Assembly (NCBI GenBank): GCA_037133395.1
Contig: JBAXOG010000004.1
Location: forward strand, 5,028-69,027
DNA length: 64,000 nucleotides
DNA from: CAIZQW01 sp037133395
GTDB taxonomy: Bacteria > Verrucomicrobiota > Kiritimatiellia > RFP12 > UBA1067
Reading direction: 5' to 3'
Shown: positions 47,426 to 55,668 of the stretch, one piece after another
Numbering within the stretch: position 1 is the stretch's first letter
Layout of the letters: every line of letters begins with the position of its first letter
Notes under the pieces: generated by a model
Database searches by the model: none
The model's input: the letters and a program-made list of their open reading frames with translations, nothing else
Told to the model about the DNA's origin: nothing
Made by a program: the position numbers and the translations under genes

Positions 47426-48388
47426 ATGCGGAAATCCTCCTCCATAATGGCACGGCTCTGGAAACGTTGGGATACGCGGGTGAGCCTGATCATTGTGGCT
47501 TTGTATGCGCTGGCGGCTGTTTATGGAGAAGGAGTCTATCAGGTTGCGCGTGTGCAGGATCGGACGCCCTCCTATAACGTGGTGCATGAAGAGCAGCGCT
47601 ATGTGCCGCCAGCGTTTGTGCGTTGTTTCCAGGGAGGGACGCGCGTCTGCGCGTCCGGGCACGTAGACACGTGCCCCTCCCAGGCGTTGGATAAGGGAGA
47701 AGGTGCCCGTCCGCTCTATCTGCTGGGGAGCGACAACCTGGGGCGCGATGTCGGCCAGCGCTTGATACAAGGTACACGCATTGCCTTTCATGTGGGTATT
47801 GTAACCTCACTCATCGCTATTCCGCTGGGAGTCCTGCTCGGATGTCTGGGCGGATACTTTGGCGGCCGTATGGATAGCCTTGTGGTCTGGCTCTCGGCGA
47901 CCGTAGCGTCGATGCCAGGCTTACTCTTCATTCTTGCGGTGGCCATGGTCGTTGGCAAGGGCTTGACGGGCATCTATCTGGGAATCGGTCTGACCACGTG
48001 GGTGAGCGTCTGCCGTAATGTGCGCGCAGAGGTGATTAAGCATCGCGGACGTACGTATGTGCTCGCCGCAGATGTGTTGGGGTATAGTCCGGCGCGGATT
48101 ATGTTTCGCCACATTTTGCCCAATGTGTCGCATATTATCCTGATCGCCTTTTCGATACGCTTTCCGGCTTCGGTGGCCACTGAAGTCTTTATTAGCTTCC
48201 TGGGCATTGGCGTGCAGAGCGAACCTTCCTGGGGAATCATGATCAACAATGCGCGTCTGCGCCTGTGGCAGGGTGTCTGGTGGGAGATGACCTTTGTGAC
48301 GTGTTCCATCTTTTTCTTAGTGCTAGCCTTCAACCAGCTTGCCGATGCCCTGCGTGATATGCTCGATCCTGCCCTGCGGAATGAATAA
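47426..48388 (+). CDS. ABC transporter permease, OppC/DppC type
   Basis: An inner-membrane permease of the peptide/nickel importer family, 320 aa. It has an N-terminal OppC-type membrane segment, LLGSDNLGRDVGQRLIQGTR, then the inner-membrane signature region (HILPNVSHIILIAFSIRFP, FLGIGVQSEPSWGIMI). About 17 residues between PPAFVRC and LDKGEGARP are encoded by a 50-bp double-hairpin element (47632-47681). No OppB, binding protein or ATPase is encoded nearby, so it is an orphan subunit here. Confidence 0.93.
   Translation: MRKSSSIMARLWKRWDTRVSLIIVALYALAAVYGEGVYQVARVQDRTPSYNVVHEEQRYVPPAFVRCFQGGTRVCASGHVDTCPSQALDKGEGARPLYLLGSDNLGRDVGQRLIQGTRIAFHVGIVTSLIAIPLGVLLGCLGGYFGGRMDSLVVWLSATVASMPGLLFILAVAMVVGKGLTGIYLGIGLTTWVSVCRNVRAEVIKHRGRTYVLAADVLGYSPARIMFRHILPNVSHIILIAFSIRFPASVATEVFISFLGIGVQSEPSWGIMINNARLRLWQGVWWEMTFVTCSIFFLVLAFNQLADALRDMLDPALRNE
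47632..47681. repeat. Double-hairpin palindromic element inside the permease gene
   Basis: Exactly 50 bp: outer stem GGGAG (47632-47636) with CTCCC (47677-47681); hairpin 1 GGACGCGC / GTCT / GCGCGTCC (47637-47656); hairpin 2 GGGCACGT / AGAC / ACGTGCCC (47657-47676). Both hairpins are perfect 8-bp stems with 4-nt loops. The reading frame continues through it. One flanking A on each side would make the net insert 51 bp. Confidence 0.92.
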
Positions 48389-48424
48389 GTGAGAAGTGAA
48401 AAAGTACAAGTGAAAAGTGAAGCG
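48389..48424. repeat. GTGAAAA-type short repeat at the KamA start
   Basis: Irregular 6-8 bp units: GTGAGAA, GTGAAAAA, GTACAA, GTGAAAA, GTGAAG. The first unit supplies the predicted GTG start of the KamA-family gene. A related AAAGTGAAAA lies at the cysS-tmk junction. Confidence 0.6.
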
Positions 48425-49306
48425 TGGGATCAGGTTCACACGCGTTATCCAGTCAAGCTCTGCGCGTATGTCCGTGAACAGATCCGTAAGTATCCAGCTG
48501 GAGCACTGGCCCAGCAAGCGTTGCCTTCGCTTGAAGAGTTGCTTGATGAACCAGGTATGGTCGCTGATCCGTTTGCGGAGCAGACGAAAGCCGCTTGCTG
48601 CTATGGCGTGAAGCAACGCTTCCCTAATCGTGTGCTAGTGATGACCTCTGATCAGTGTGCCATGAACTGCCGTCACTGTACCCGCAAGGGACTTCTTCAT
48701 CATGCGGAGGTGATCCGTACCGTCAAGCAGTTGATGGTTGCCGTGGCGTATGTAAAGAAGCATCCACTGGTCCGTGAAGTGCTTTTATCCGGCGGCGATC
48801 CGTTGATGCTGTCGGACGTAAAATTAATGACATTTGTGAAATCCTTTGCGTCATTGCCCCAGATTGATGCTGTTCGCATTGGTACGCGGATGCCTGCGGT
48901 CAATCCGGTTCGCGTAACCGCAGCACTCGCAAAGAAACTGGGTGACTGCAAGAAGGTGTGGGTCAATACCCAGTTCAATCACGTCAGCGAACTGACACCC
49001 GAAGCCGTTATCGCTTGCGGACGTTTGGTGGATGCGGGTATCCCGGTCTCGAATCAAAGCGTTCTCTTAAAAGGCGTCAACGATTCCGTTGACGCGATGG
49101 TGATGTTATGCTCTGCCTTACAACGCGTCCGGGTGCGTCCTTATTATGTTTTTCAGTGCGATCCGGTTGCTGGTATCGCTCATTTCCGAGTGCCGCTGGC
49201 CAAGGCCCGGCGCCTCGCCCGCGAATTACCCAAGCATCTGGGCGGTCTCGCCCTCCCTCGCTTTGTCCGCGACATCCCCGGCGCACTGTGTAAGCAGGAG
49301 CTATAG
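48389..49306 (+). CDS. KamA-family radical SAM protein (lysine 2,3-aminomutase-like / EpmB-like)
   Basis: A 305-aa radical SAM enzyme with the Fe-S motif CAMNCRHC (CxxxCxxC), the family segments PSLEELLDEPGMVADP, VREVLLSGGDPLML and RIGTRMPAVNP, and VSNQSVLLKGVND. Relatives are free lysine 2,3-aminomutases and EpmB, which makes beta-lysine for elongation factor P. At 305 aa it is shorter than either. The PLP lysine region is not recognisable and the C-terminus stops soon after AHFRVPLAKA. The GTG start and first 12 residues come from a short repeat. No epmA or efp is in the window. It overlaps the convergent GT2 gene by 6 bp. Confidence 0.85.
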   Translation: MRSEKVQVKSEAWDQVHTRYPVKLCAYVREQIRKYPAGALAQQALPSLEELLDEPGMVADPFAEQTKAACCYGVKQRFPNRVLVMTSDQCAMNCRHCTRKGLLHHAEVIRTVKQLMVAVAYVKKHPLVREVLLSGGDPLMLSDVKLMTFVKSFASLPQIDAVRIGTRMPAVNPVRVTAALAKKLGDCKKVWVNTQFNHVSELTPEAVIACGRLVDAGIPVSNQSVLLKGVNDSVDAMVMLCSALQRVRVRPYYVFQCDPVAGIAHFRVPLAKARRLARELPKHLGGLALPRFVRDIPGALCKQEL

Positions 49307-51106
49307 CTTCTTCTCTGCGGAATGATCGAAGCGTTCGACTTCGCAGGGCATGTGACGGGAGAGAAGTCCCATCAGGAAGCGGATGCCGTAGACGATATGC
49401 GTGGCCATCACGCCGAGCCATGTCATGAACCATAGTGCTGGCGAGAGGGAGAAGGACGACACAAGCGTGATGAAGCCGTAAAAGGCCAATATGCCGAAAT
49501 AGGTGGTGAAGAGCCAGGGGTGCAGGAAGGCGAGTGGCAGGCCGATCAGGATGCCTAGGACAAACAGGGTTGGAATAAGATAACTGAAGCGCAGAGACGT
49601 CGATGGGAAACGCTTCGCGAAATGGCCGCGGTGGAGCGCGTAGCGTCCAATCTGGCGCAGATGCGGTCCGAAAAGCGGCCTACGGTGGTGGTATACGACC
49701 ACCCATGGATCGTAGACAATGCGCTTTTTCTGTCCAAAAACAATGTCGATGCAGAGGATCGTATCTTCGCCTGGCCAGAAGTCAGTCCGATAGCCGTTGA
49801 TGGCGAGGAGGATATCCCTCCGCACAAAGAGATTGCAGCTCGGGACATCGTCCACCTGCGAGCGTACGCGATCTCCCACGTAACGGTATCTGAAGTTCCC
49901 CGAGACTAAGGCGTTGGCGTAGACACGTCCGCCTGCCTGAGCCATAAAGGGGTCGTTGGAAGGTGTCACACCAGGTCCGCCGACACCGCCGACATCCGGC
50001 AACGTAAAGTATTTGACGGCATGCTCCAGCCAGTTCGCGACGGGATAGGCATCGTCGTCTAGGAAGGCGACGATTTCGCCCGTGGCCTGCTGGATACCTA
50101 GATTACGCTTTTCTGCAGGCCGTGTATTGCCAGTCGGAATGACTTGAAGTGGAAAGGGGAAGTCTCCTAAGCTGGCCGATTCATTGGGGAGCACAATGAC
50201 TTCAAAAGGCGGATAGGTCTGATGTGCCAGGGCGTTCAGGCATTCGATCAGGTAGGGACTTGGCGCTGGGCAGATGATGATCACGGAAACGGTCAGGGGC
50301 TTCTCTTGTTGCGGAGCTACCTCGACACTGCCGTAGTAACGCAAAATGCGCAGACGATAGAAGATCGCAAGTGTGTCCATCATGACCTGTTTCACGTTTG
50401 ACCAGGAAAGGCAGCCTAGTTTTACGCCAAACTGCAGGTGAATAGGCGCTTCGGCAACCTTGAAGCCCTTGGCGTGGGCGATGGAGAGGATCTCCAAGTC
50501 GAAAGCAAAGGCCTTGACCAGCATACGGTCAAAGGCCCACTGCAACGCGTCACGCTTGAAGAGTTTCATCCCCACCTGCGTATCTGTCACGGGCAATCCG
50601 ACTAACAAACGGACAAGCGAAAAGTAAATACCACTCGCCAGCCGACGATGCCAAGGATAGTCAACGATTGAATCTGGATGTCGCTTAGAACCAATGACGA
50701 TGGCAGCATGTTCCCGATACATGACCTCGAAAAAAGTTGAAATTTTGGCAGGTGAGAGATCAAGGTCTCCATCCAACAACAAGATATGGGAGCCTCTGGA
50801 AGCGGCAAACCCCCTGCGAAGCGCATTGCCCTTCCCAGCGTTGACCTTGACAAAGACGGGCCGAACCTCCTCTGGATGACGCGCCGTCTCCTGGTGAATA
50901 GCCTGTGCAGTAGCATCGGCACTGCCGTCATCCACAGGGACAACTTCAAAGGAAATGTGCCCGCGGAGCAAGCCGCAAACGGTTTCAATATTATCGGCAA
51001 TGACCTTTTCCAGTCCATAAGCTGGCATGATGATGCTCAAGCACCCCGAAGGACCTAGGCAGGCTTTTGCGGCATCCCAAACTTTTTTGTCGTTTTCTGT
51101 GGTCAT
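49301..51106 (-). CDS. Two-domain family 2 glycosyltransferase with C-terminal membrane segments
   Basis: A 601-aa fusion of two GT-A domains. The first (about 15-250) resembles dolichyl/polyprenyl-phosphate sugar synthases: SIIMPAYGLEKVI, VDDGSADAT, LLLDGDLDLSP. The second (about 270-500) has VSVIIICPAPSPYL, AFLDDDAYP and a late GEDTILCIDI, a typical GT2 acceptor motif. Three or so hydrophobic segments end the protein, placing it at the inner membrane. It may make a polyprenyl-phosphate sugar and use a second sugar nucleotide, possibly supplying DUF2723 enzymes, but that link is a guess. It is convergent with the KamA gene. Confidence 0.9.
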   Translation of the reverse strand: MTTENDKKVWDAAKACLGPSGCLSIIMPAYGLEKVIADNIETVCGLLRGHISFEVVPVDDGSADATAQAIHQETARHPEEVRPVFVKVNAGKGNALRRGFAASRGSHILLLDGDLDLSPAKISTFFEVMYREHAAIVIGSKRHPDSIVDYPWHRRLASGIYFSLVRLLVGLPVTDTQVGMKLFKRDALQWAFDRMLVKAFAFDLEILSIAHAKGFKVAEAPIHLQFGVKLGCLSWSNVKQVMMDTLAIFYRLRILRYYGSVEVAPQQEKPLTVSVIIICPAPSPYLIECLNALAHQTYPPFEVIVLPNESASLGDFPFPLQVIPTGNTRPAEKRNLGIQQATGEIVAFLDDDAYPVANWLEHAVKYFTLPDVGGVGGPGVTPSNDPFMAQAGGRVYANALVSGNFRYRYVGDRVRSQVDDVPSCNLFVRRDILLAINGYRTDFWPGEDTILCIDIVFGQKKRIVYDPWVVVYHHRRPLFGPHLRQIGRYALHRGHFAKRFPSTSLRFSYLIPTLFVLGILIGLPLAFLHPWLFTTYFGILAFYGFITLVSSFSLSPALWFMTWLGVMATHIVYGIRFLMGLLSRHMPCEVERFDHSAEKKL

Positions 51107-51234
51107 TTGTCCGTCAGCGAAGTAAAATAGAGCCTTTCTTATAGATCATAGAAGAAATCAGTTAAAATGATATTCGAGTTTGGGGAATAAACCAATCGAA
51201 AAATGACCGGAACGGTATTTTTTTAAGGATGCTT

Positions 51235-52272
51235 ATGATTCGATTTGTTGTAATGATTTTCTGTGGACTTGTTTTTTTGTTGAATGAGGGGTGCTCAAGA
51301 ACATCAGCTTCCGTCGTGGAAGCGAAAGAACGAACCACGTCGCTATCTCGAAGCGCACGCGTAGCGGAACAGACGGGCGACTTAAAAGAGGCGATTCGCT
51401 TGTATCGGACAATGCTGGTTGAAGAACCACACGCCTATTCGGTCCATTTTCATCTGGCGACGTTGCTGCAGGACTACGAAGAAGATTATATCAGTGCGCT
51501 TTATCACTATAAACAATATCTGTCGTTGAGACCCGAAACAGAGAAGACAACACTTGTGCAGGATCGCATCCGGGTAACAGAGCAATTGCTGGCGCCACAA
51601 CTGTTGCGTAAGTTGGGCGAGTCGGCCAAGGGGTTGTCGCAAGCCTATTTATTGAAGGAAACCGATACCTTGAAGCGCCAGATTACAAAATTAGAAGGCG
51701 AGAAGTCGGTCATGAGCGAAGAAAAGGATCGTGCCGAGAAAGCGTTGGCCGCTGCACAAATAGAAACGGAGCGTTTGCGCGAACTCTTAAATAAAATGCG
51801 TGCTTCTGAAAAAGTGGAGCGGGCTTCGGAAGTGGCTTCCAGCGCAGCTCTTGCTGAGCGTGAACGTGCGGCGGCGAACACCAAGGCGCGGGACGGGAAG
51901 AGCTTGCGCGAGTTACGCAAGGAAGCTGAGGCTATTGCCTCAGACGCAGCAACTCAGACAGGAACGAAGCAAGCTGATGAATCAGCCAGTGATGTACTTA
52001 AAAAAGTTCAGCAGAAGTTGGATGAATCACGCATCACGCCTAGAGTCGGTGCTTCCGACACAAAGATGGATTCAAAAGTGGCGATGAAGGAGAAGAAGGG
52101 CAAGTCAGTTGAGCCACGGACCTATGTGATTCAGTCCGGCGATTCGCTCTTCCGGGTGTCTGAGAAATTTTATGGCGACACAACACACTGGAAAAAAATT
52201 CGCGATGCTAATCGCACAAACATTGATCCAGATGGGCGTGTCCGTGTTGGTCAAACGATCATCATTCCTTGA
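51235..52272 (+). CDS. TPR, coiled-coil and LysM envelope protein
   Basis: A 345-aa exported protein: N-terminal hydrophobic signal with a Cys (NEGC, a poor lipobox), a TPR-like section (about 35-120), a long charged coiled coil (about 140-270) and a C-terminal LysM domain (YVIQSGDSLFRVSEKFYG to RVGQTIIIP) that binds peptidoglycan. It probably links the membrane to the cell wall. The start at 51235 is preferred to 51229 because AAGGA then stands at a usable distance. It heads a run with two more envelope genes, hemB and asnS. The 128 bp before it hold no clear promoter that I can name. Confidence 0.85.
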   Translation: MIRFVVMIFCGLVFLLNEGCSRTSASVVEAKERTTSLSRSARVAEQTGDLKEAIRLYRTMLVEEPHAYSVHFHLATLLQDYEEDYISALYHYKQYLSLRPETEKTTLVQDRIRVTEQLLAPQLLRKLGESAKGLSQAYLLKETDTLKRQITKLEGEKSVMSEEKDRAEKALAAAQIETERLRELLNKMRASEKVERASEVASSAALAERERAAANTKARDGKSLRELRKEAEAIASDAATQTGTKQADESASDVLKKVQQKLDESRITPRVGASDTKMDSKVAMKEKKGKSVEPRTYVIQSGDSLFRVSEKFYGDTTHWKKIRDANRTNIDPDGRVRVGQTIIIP

Positions 52273-52287
52273 GGTAGGGCGATAAGC

Positions 52288-52593
52288 ATGAGTCGTAAAC
52301 GGGTTTTAAAAGAATCGAACCCCAGCGTCTTTTTAGGCGGAGGGCGTAAGGCACACACGTTTCGCTTGGATGTGCGTGAAGATGAGTCTGGTCGGCAGGA
52401 GTATTTCAGCAAACGTGTCAGACCTGTGTTTGCCCGGCAGAAGCTTTTTCATTATATCGTAGCGGGGGGTATGAAGCAGTTGCGTCGGACCTCGGCAGAT
52501 GAGATCGCTGAATATCGGATGCAGACATTTCTGGCGTGCGCGGTGGTAGGTGTTGCTGCGTGGTTGGCGTTTTATTTTTTACCCTCAATATAA
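52288..52593 (+). CDS. Small membrane protein of unknown function
   Basis: A 101-aa protein, basic and soluble for its first 75 residues, with one hydrophobic segment near the C-terminus (FLACAVVGVAAWLAFYFLP). It would be tail-anchored with the N-terminus in the cytoplasm. The family is not recognised. It stands 15 bp after the TPR/LysM gene and 9 bp before the LysM lipoprotein gene, so it is most likely part of the same envelope operon. Confidence 0.7.
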   Translation: MSRKRVLKESNPSVFLGGGRKAHTFRLDVREDESGRQEYFSKRVRPVFARQKLFHYIVAGGMKQLRRTSADEIAEYRMQTFLACAVVGVAAWLAFYFLPSI

Positions 52594-52602
52594 GGAGAGC
52601 GA

Positions 52603-53190
52603 ATGGATAGGATGAAACCATGGATGAGTTGTATGTGCGCAGTCTGCGGACTTGCGCTGTTATCAGGATGCCAATATTTTGATGGTACGCCGTTTGAACT
52701 AAAACCGGATCCGAAGGTGACCAAGCTGGCGATCTCGACGCAGCAGACGAACAATGAGGTTCGTCATTTAGCCGAGCAGATGGCGGAGATCAATCGCAAC
52801 CAGATCGAACTCGATATGCGTGTGCAACGTCTTGAAGCAAAATCCTCAGGCGGTTCTTCTACGGAAGAAATTGCCGCGATCAAACGGGACATCGCGATGA
52901 TTCGTGCTGAGCGTGAAACGCTCAAGAAAGAGATTACCGACGACCTTGTTGCGCGCATTGACAAGGTCGTTTCCCGCTCAGGGGCTTCAGCGCCGTCCAG
53001 TAAGCCGTCGCCAACCTCAACGAATTCAGCGCGTACCCGTAGCGGGTATAATCACACGGTTGAAAAGGGACAGACGCTGTCAGAAATCGCACGTGGCTAT
53101 GGCAAGACCTTAGATGTTATCATGAAGGCGAATAACCTGAAAACCAGCAACACGATTCGCCCAGGGCAAGTGCTCTTCATACCCGATTAA
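52603..53190 (+). CDS. LysM-domain lipoprotein
   Basis: A 195-aa predicted lipoprotein. The signal ends in LLSGC (a good lipobox). A coiled coil (about 45-115, with EIAAIKRDIAMIRAERETLK) and a Ser/Pro-rich linker follow, then a C-terminal LysM domain (HTVEKGQTLSEIARGYGKTL to RPGQVLFIPD). It should be membrane-anchored and bind peptidoglycan. Its design parallels the TPR/LysM protein two genes upstream. AGGAG precedes the start. Confidence 0.88.
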   Translation: MDRMKPWMSCMCAVCGLALLSGCQYFDGTPFELKPDPKVTKLAISTQQTNNEVRHLAEQMAEINRNQIELDMRVQRLEAKSSGGSSTEEIAAIKRDIAMIRAERETLKKEITDDLVARIDKVVSRSGASAPSSKPSPTSTNSARTRSGYNHTVEKGQTLSEIARGYGKTLDVIMKANNLKTSNTIRPGQVLFIPD

Positions 53191-53204
53191 TCAGAGGAGA
53201 GAGA

Positions 53205-54179
53205 ATGAATTTTCCAGAGATACGTTTGCGCCGGCTGCGGAAAACACAGGCGATTCGGCGATTGTTTGATCAGCCTTTCCCTGCTGCTTCCAAATTTGTT
53301 TGGCCTCTGTTTGTTGTCGAAGGAGAAAAACGGCGCGAGGCGATCTCGTCCATGCCCGGACAATATCGGTTGAGCACGGATGAATTGCTTCAGGCCATTG
53401 AGCCGGTTGCCCAGCAGGGTATTGGTGGCGTGTTGCTTTTTGGTCAGACTGAAGGCGTAAAGGACAAGGCTGGCTCTGGCGCGTATGACCCGAAGGGCGC
53501 TGTGCAGTGTGCAATCCCCTTAATTAAACGCGCGTTTCCAGATCTGGTTGTTATGACGGATGTCTGTCTCTGCGCCTATACGGATCATGGACATTGCGGT
53601 CCGCTCGATCGTCAGGGGCATGTGGATAATGATGCATCGTGTGAGCTGTTGGCGCGTGTGGCGGTGTCGCATGCGGCTGCCGGCGCAGATGTGGTTGCTC
53701 CGAGTGCGATGATGGATGGACAAGTCCTTGCCATCCGCGAAGCGCTTATGGAGAATGATCTCAATGATACGCTCTTGATGGCCTATTCCACAAAGTTTGC
53801 ATCGTCGATGTATGGACCGTTCCGGGAGGCTGAAAATTCTGCGCCGTCCGCCGGAGACCGTAAGGGCTATCAAGCTTCGTATGCAAATCCGCGTGCCGCG
53901 CTTCGCGAATCTGATTTCGATGAGGCCGAAGGTGCGGATATTCTCATGATTAAGCCGACTCTCTTTTATCTGGATCTGCTCGCGCAAATCCGCGAGCGTA
54001 CTGATCTGCCCGTGGCCGCCTATAATGTCAGCGGCGAGTATAGCATGATTCATGCAGCCGCAGAACGGGGTTGGGGCGACCTTCGTGCGATGGCGCGGGA
54101 ATCGCTGATGGCGATTGACCGCGCGGGCGCAGATCTCATCCTTTCCTATTGGGCGCCACGTTACGCGGAGCTCGCATGA
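53205..54179 (+). CDS. hemB: Delta-aminolevulinic acid dehydratase (porphobilinogen synthase)
   Basis: Condenses two 5-aminolevulinate molecules to porphobilinogen in tetrapyrrole synthesis. The 324-aa protein has the zinc cysteines in DVCLCAYTDHGHCG, so it is the zinc type. The Schiff-base lysines are in LMAYSTKFASSMYGPFR and ILMIKPTLFYLDLL. AGGAGAGAG stands before the ATG. Its stop overlaps the asnS start (ATGA). No other heme gene lies in the window. Confidence 0.97.
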   Translation: MNFPEIRLRRLRKTQAIRRLFDQPFPAASKFVWPLFVVEGEKRREAISSMPGQYRLSTDELLQAIEPVAQQGIGGVLLFGQTEGVKDKAGSGAYDPKGAVQCAIPLIKRAFPDLVVMTDVCLCAYTDHGHCGPLDRQGHVDNDASCELLARVAVSHAAAGADVVAPSAMMDGQVLAIREALMENDLNDTLLMAYSTKFASSMYGPFREAENSAPSAGDRKGYQASYANPRAALRESDFDEAEGADILMIKPTLFYLDLLAQIRERTDLPVAAYNVSGEYSMIHAAAERGWGDLRAMARESLMAIDRAGADLILSYWAPRYAELA

Positions 54180-55567
54180 AAACGCGGATAAAGGCTCTGC
54201 TTTCTTCTTCGTGCCGCGATGTGCCTGTGCAGGTGGCGGGCTGGGTGCGGACGCGCCGGGATTCAAAGGGCGGTTTCTCCTTTATTGAATTAAATGATGG
54301 ATCCTGTTTGGCAAACCTTCAAATTATCGCACCTGCCACACTTGAGCACTACGAGCGGGATATTCTGAATTTGCACCCCGGCTCCTCTCTTCGCGTGGAG
54401 GGTTTGCTGGTGGCGTCAAGTGGCAGCGGTCAGTGCGTTGAAGTGAAGGCGGATAAAATAACCGTATATGGTTTTTCAGATCCGCTCGACTATCCGCTCG
54501 GAAAGCAAAAAATTAACTTTGAACGGTTGCGTGAACTTCCGCATTTGCGTGCGCGTACCAATACGTTTGGCGCCATCGCTCGTGTGCGTGATGTGCTGGC
54601 GTATGAGTTGCATCGCTTCTTCCATGAGCGCGGTTTCTTCTATGTGCATACCCCCATCATTACCGCGAATGATTGTGAAGGCGCAGGGGCGATGTTCCAC
54701 GTCACGACGCTCGATCCGCATAAGCTTCCGCGTCATCCGGACGGGAAGGTGGATTACTCCCAGGATTTCTTTGGCGCAAAAACATCGTTGACCGTGAGCG
54801 GTCAGCTCGAAGGTGAAACGTATGCCTGCGCCATGGGTGACATCTATACCTTTGGTCCCACCTTCCGAGCTGAAAATTCCAATACGCGGAGACATCTTTC
54901 TGAATTCTGGATGCTGGAACCGGAGATGGCCTTCGCAGACTTGAATGATGATGCTCTGCTGGCGGAAGCCTTTTTGCGTCACGTCTTTAAAGCGGTTCTT
55001 GCGCAATGCGGAGCGGACTTAGCATTTTTTGATCAGCGCGTATTGCCGGGTGTGGTCGCGCGCCTGGAGCGTTTGGTAGACGCACCGTTTGGACGGGTGA
55101 CCTATACCGAGGCGATTCGTCTCCTGGAGACCTCCAGCACGATCTTTGAGTTTCCAGTGAAGTGGGGTATGGACTTGCAATCGGAGCATGAGCGTTTCTT
55201 GGCAGAGGAGATTTTTAAGGGCCCTGTTGTCGTGACAGATTATCCAGCGGAAATCAAAGCGTTTTATATGCGTCGTAATATGGATGGCAAGACCGTCGCT
55301 GCGATGGATGTACTGCTACCGGAGGTCGGGGAAATCATCGGTGGCAGCCAGCGCGAGGAACGGCTGGAGGTGTTGGAAAGCGTGCTGATAAAGGCTGGAC
55401 TTGATCCTGCGGAGTATAGTCACTATCTGGACTTGCGCCGCTATGGAAGCGTTCCGCATGCGGGCTTTGGATTGGGCTTTGAACGCCTTGTCCAGTTTTG
55501 TACGGGCATGCACAATATACGGGATGTGATCCCTTATCCGCGCGCGCCAGGTTGCATGAGGGTTTAA
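54176..55567 (+). CDS. asnS: Asparagine--tRNA ligase
   Basis: Charges tRNA-Asn directly. The 463-aa class II enzyme has an N-terminal OB-fold (QVAGWVRTRRDSKGGFSFIE), motif 2 region FGPTFRAENSNTRRHLSEFW, and a C-terminal motif 3 GFGLGFERLVQF. The residues FRAENS and HLSEFWM fit AsnRS rather than AspRS. The start at 54176 overlaps the hemB stop by 4 bp; the in-frame ATG at 54149 would lie inside hemB. Confidence 0.96.
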   Translation: MKTRIKALLSSSCRDVPVQVAGWVRTRRDSKGGFSFIELNDGSCLANLQIIAPATLEHYERDILNLHPGSSLRVEGLLVASSGSGQCVEVKADKITVYGFSDPLDYPLGKQKINFERLRELPHLRARTNTFGAIARVRDVLAYELHRFFHERGFFYVHTPIITANDCEGAGAMFHVTTLDPHKLPRHPDGKVDYSQDFFGAKTSLTVSGQLEGETYACAMGDIYTFGPTFRAENSNTRRHLSEFWMLEPEMAFADLNDDALLAEAFLRHVFKAVLAQCGADLAFFDQRVLPGVVARLERLVDAPFGRVTYTEAIRLLETSSTIFEFPVKWGMDLQSEHERFLAEEIFKGPVVVTDYPAEIKAFYMRRNMDGKTVAAMDVLLPEVGEIIGGSQREERLEVLESVLIKAGLDPAEYSHYLDLRRYGSVPHAGFGLGFERLVQFCTGMHNIRDVIPYPRAPGCMRV

Positions 55568-55615
55568 CCAGTGGTCTGTTGGCTCAAACGGAACTGTCGA
55601 GTGGCTCAGGTGCTG

Positions 55616-55643
55616 CAAGTCCCAAGTCCAACGTCGCAAGTCC
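55616..55643 (+). repeat. CAAGTCC heptamer array
   Basis: Four 7-bp units: CAAGTCC, CAAGTCC, AACGTCG, CAAGTCC, exactly 28 bp. It lies in the 101-bp gap between asnS and the RND adaptor gene, about 25 bp before the adaptor start. No terminator or promoter was recognised in the rest of this gap. Confidence 0.75.
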
Positions 55644-55668
55644 GAATTGATACAGGAGGGGGAATTGA

